Assembly (NCBI GenBank): GCA_036558265.1 | Contig: DATBFY010000604.1 | Coordinates: 1 to 6,242 of the forward strand | Direction: 5' to 3' | From: RYN-433 sp036558265 | GTDB taxonomy: Bacteria; Planctomycetota; Phycisphaerae; Tepidisphaerales; Tepidisphaeraceae | DNA: 6,242 nucleotides | Part shown: one piece after another, positions 5,813 to 6,242 of the stretch | How positions within the stretch are numbered: the stretch's first letter is position 1 | How the letters are laid out: each line of letters opens with the position of its first letter | Notes under the pieces: model-generated | Told to the model about the DNA's origin: nothing | Database searches by the model: none | What the model saw: the letters and a program-made list of their open reading frames with translations, nothing else | Translations under genes and position numbers: made by a program

Positions 5813-6242
5813 TCAACGCGCCTGGCGCATCACCCGGTTCACCGACGCCTCCGCGTCGCCGCCCCGAACGATCTTCGCGACGACCTTCTGATCCGGATCG
5901 AGCACGAACGTCATCGCCGGCCCGGCGCGGTAACCGACCGGGATATCCCGCTCGAATGCCGCGCCGCCCAGCGCCTGCGTCCACGCGATCGACTGACCGG
6001 CGCCGCGCTTGCGCACGTCGTCGGCGGTGGCGTTGAGGTGCACCGTCAGCATCGCGAACCGCGGGTCGTTCACGCACGCGTCGTACGCGCGCTTCAATCC
6101 CTCGACGTCCAACCGCCACTCATCCTGCGGCCAGCGGAAGTTCAGCAGGAGGAACCGTCCCCGATAATCCGCCAGCTTCACCGCCCGCCCGTCCATCGTC
6201 TTCACCTCGAACGGCGGCGCCGCCTCCCCGACCATCAGGCGC
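5813..6242 (-). CDS. Redoxin/TlpA-like thioredoxin-fold protein lacking the CxxC motif, 5' end outside window
   Basis: The reading frame is open to the right edge, so the N-terminus is missing. The first ATG in view (6235) is probably internal, because the sequence before it (Arg-Leu) continues in frame and homologous domains usually follow longer N-terminal regions. Counting from that Met, residues 1-30 show the classic entry to a TlpA/redoxin domain: GEAAPPFEVKTMDG, then LADYRGRFLLLNF. A cis-proline follows in AGPAMTFVLDPDQKVVAKI (residues 105-122). Where active members carry WCxxC, this protein has RWPQDEW (34-40), and its only cysteine is Cys54. The fold is therefore recognisable, but dithiol redox chemistry is not possible at the usual site. 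Cysteine-less domains of this type are, from memory, common in planctomycete proteins, where the function is unknown and may be structural or binding. The gene ends in TGA 91 bp before comEC, with no obvious terminator between them, so co-transcription is possible. Confidence 0.8.
   Translation of the reverse strand, partial: RLMVGEAAPPFEVKTMDGRAVKLADYRGRFLLLNFRWPQDEWRLDVEGLKRAYDACVNDPRFAMLTVHLNATADDVRKRGAGQSIAWTQALGGAAFERDIPVGYRAGPAMTFVLDPDQKVVAKIVRGGDAEASVNRVMRQAR

Noticed and set aside
1..6242. CRISPR array, rRNA, complete tRNA or insertion-sequence inverted repeats
   Set aside because: No regularly spaced repeats, conserved RNA cores or terminal inverted repeats with target duplications were seen on reading either strand.

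Overview
The window is GC-rich DNA (about 54% GC in the first 300 bases and visibly higher elsewhere). All supportable genes lie on the minus strand, so the biological order runs from right to left. No rRNA or tRNA identifies the organism. The best guess is Planctomycetota or a close relative. This is inferred from the style of the large serine recombinase with its long C-terminal extension, and from the TlpA/redoxin-like domain that has lost its cysteines. Both are familiar from memory of that phylum, not from a search.

Right part (3208-6242): a redoxin-like protein, cut by the window edge, is followed after 91 bp by a full-length ComEC/Rec2-type DNA-uptake channel. ComEC has its N-terminal DUF4131-like region, the membrane competence domain and the C-terminal metallo-beta-lactamase-like domain. 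This part looks like ordinary chromosomal housekeeping DNA.

Middle part (about 1157-3207): a 240-bp intergenic stretch containing a hairpin with a long T run leads into a large serine recombinase gene. The gene has a good ribosome binding site and a textbook intrinsic terminator. Its reading frame is intact, but most of the catalytic resolvase domain is missing. The N-terminal strand with the catalytic serine is joined directly to the 'Recombinase' domain, followed by a zinc ribbon, coiled coil, helix-turn-helix and acidic tail. The simplest reading is an in-frame internal deletion that leaves a DNA-binding but recombination-dead protein.

Left part (1-1156): two small same-strand genes follow the recombinase. 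One encodes a 117-residue, very acidic protein of unknown function whose ribosome binding site lies just after a perfect hairpin. The other encodes a 110-residue protein resembling the DUF3775 family. A hairpin beyond the second gene probably ends transcription. The last 286 bp at the left edge hold nothing recognisable and are lower in GC. The recombinase and the two small genes look like an accessory cassette beside comEC, possibly the remnant of an integrated element. No attachment-site pair or element boundary could be shown.
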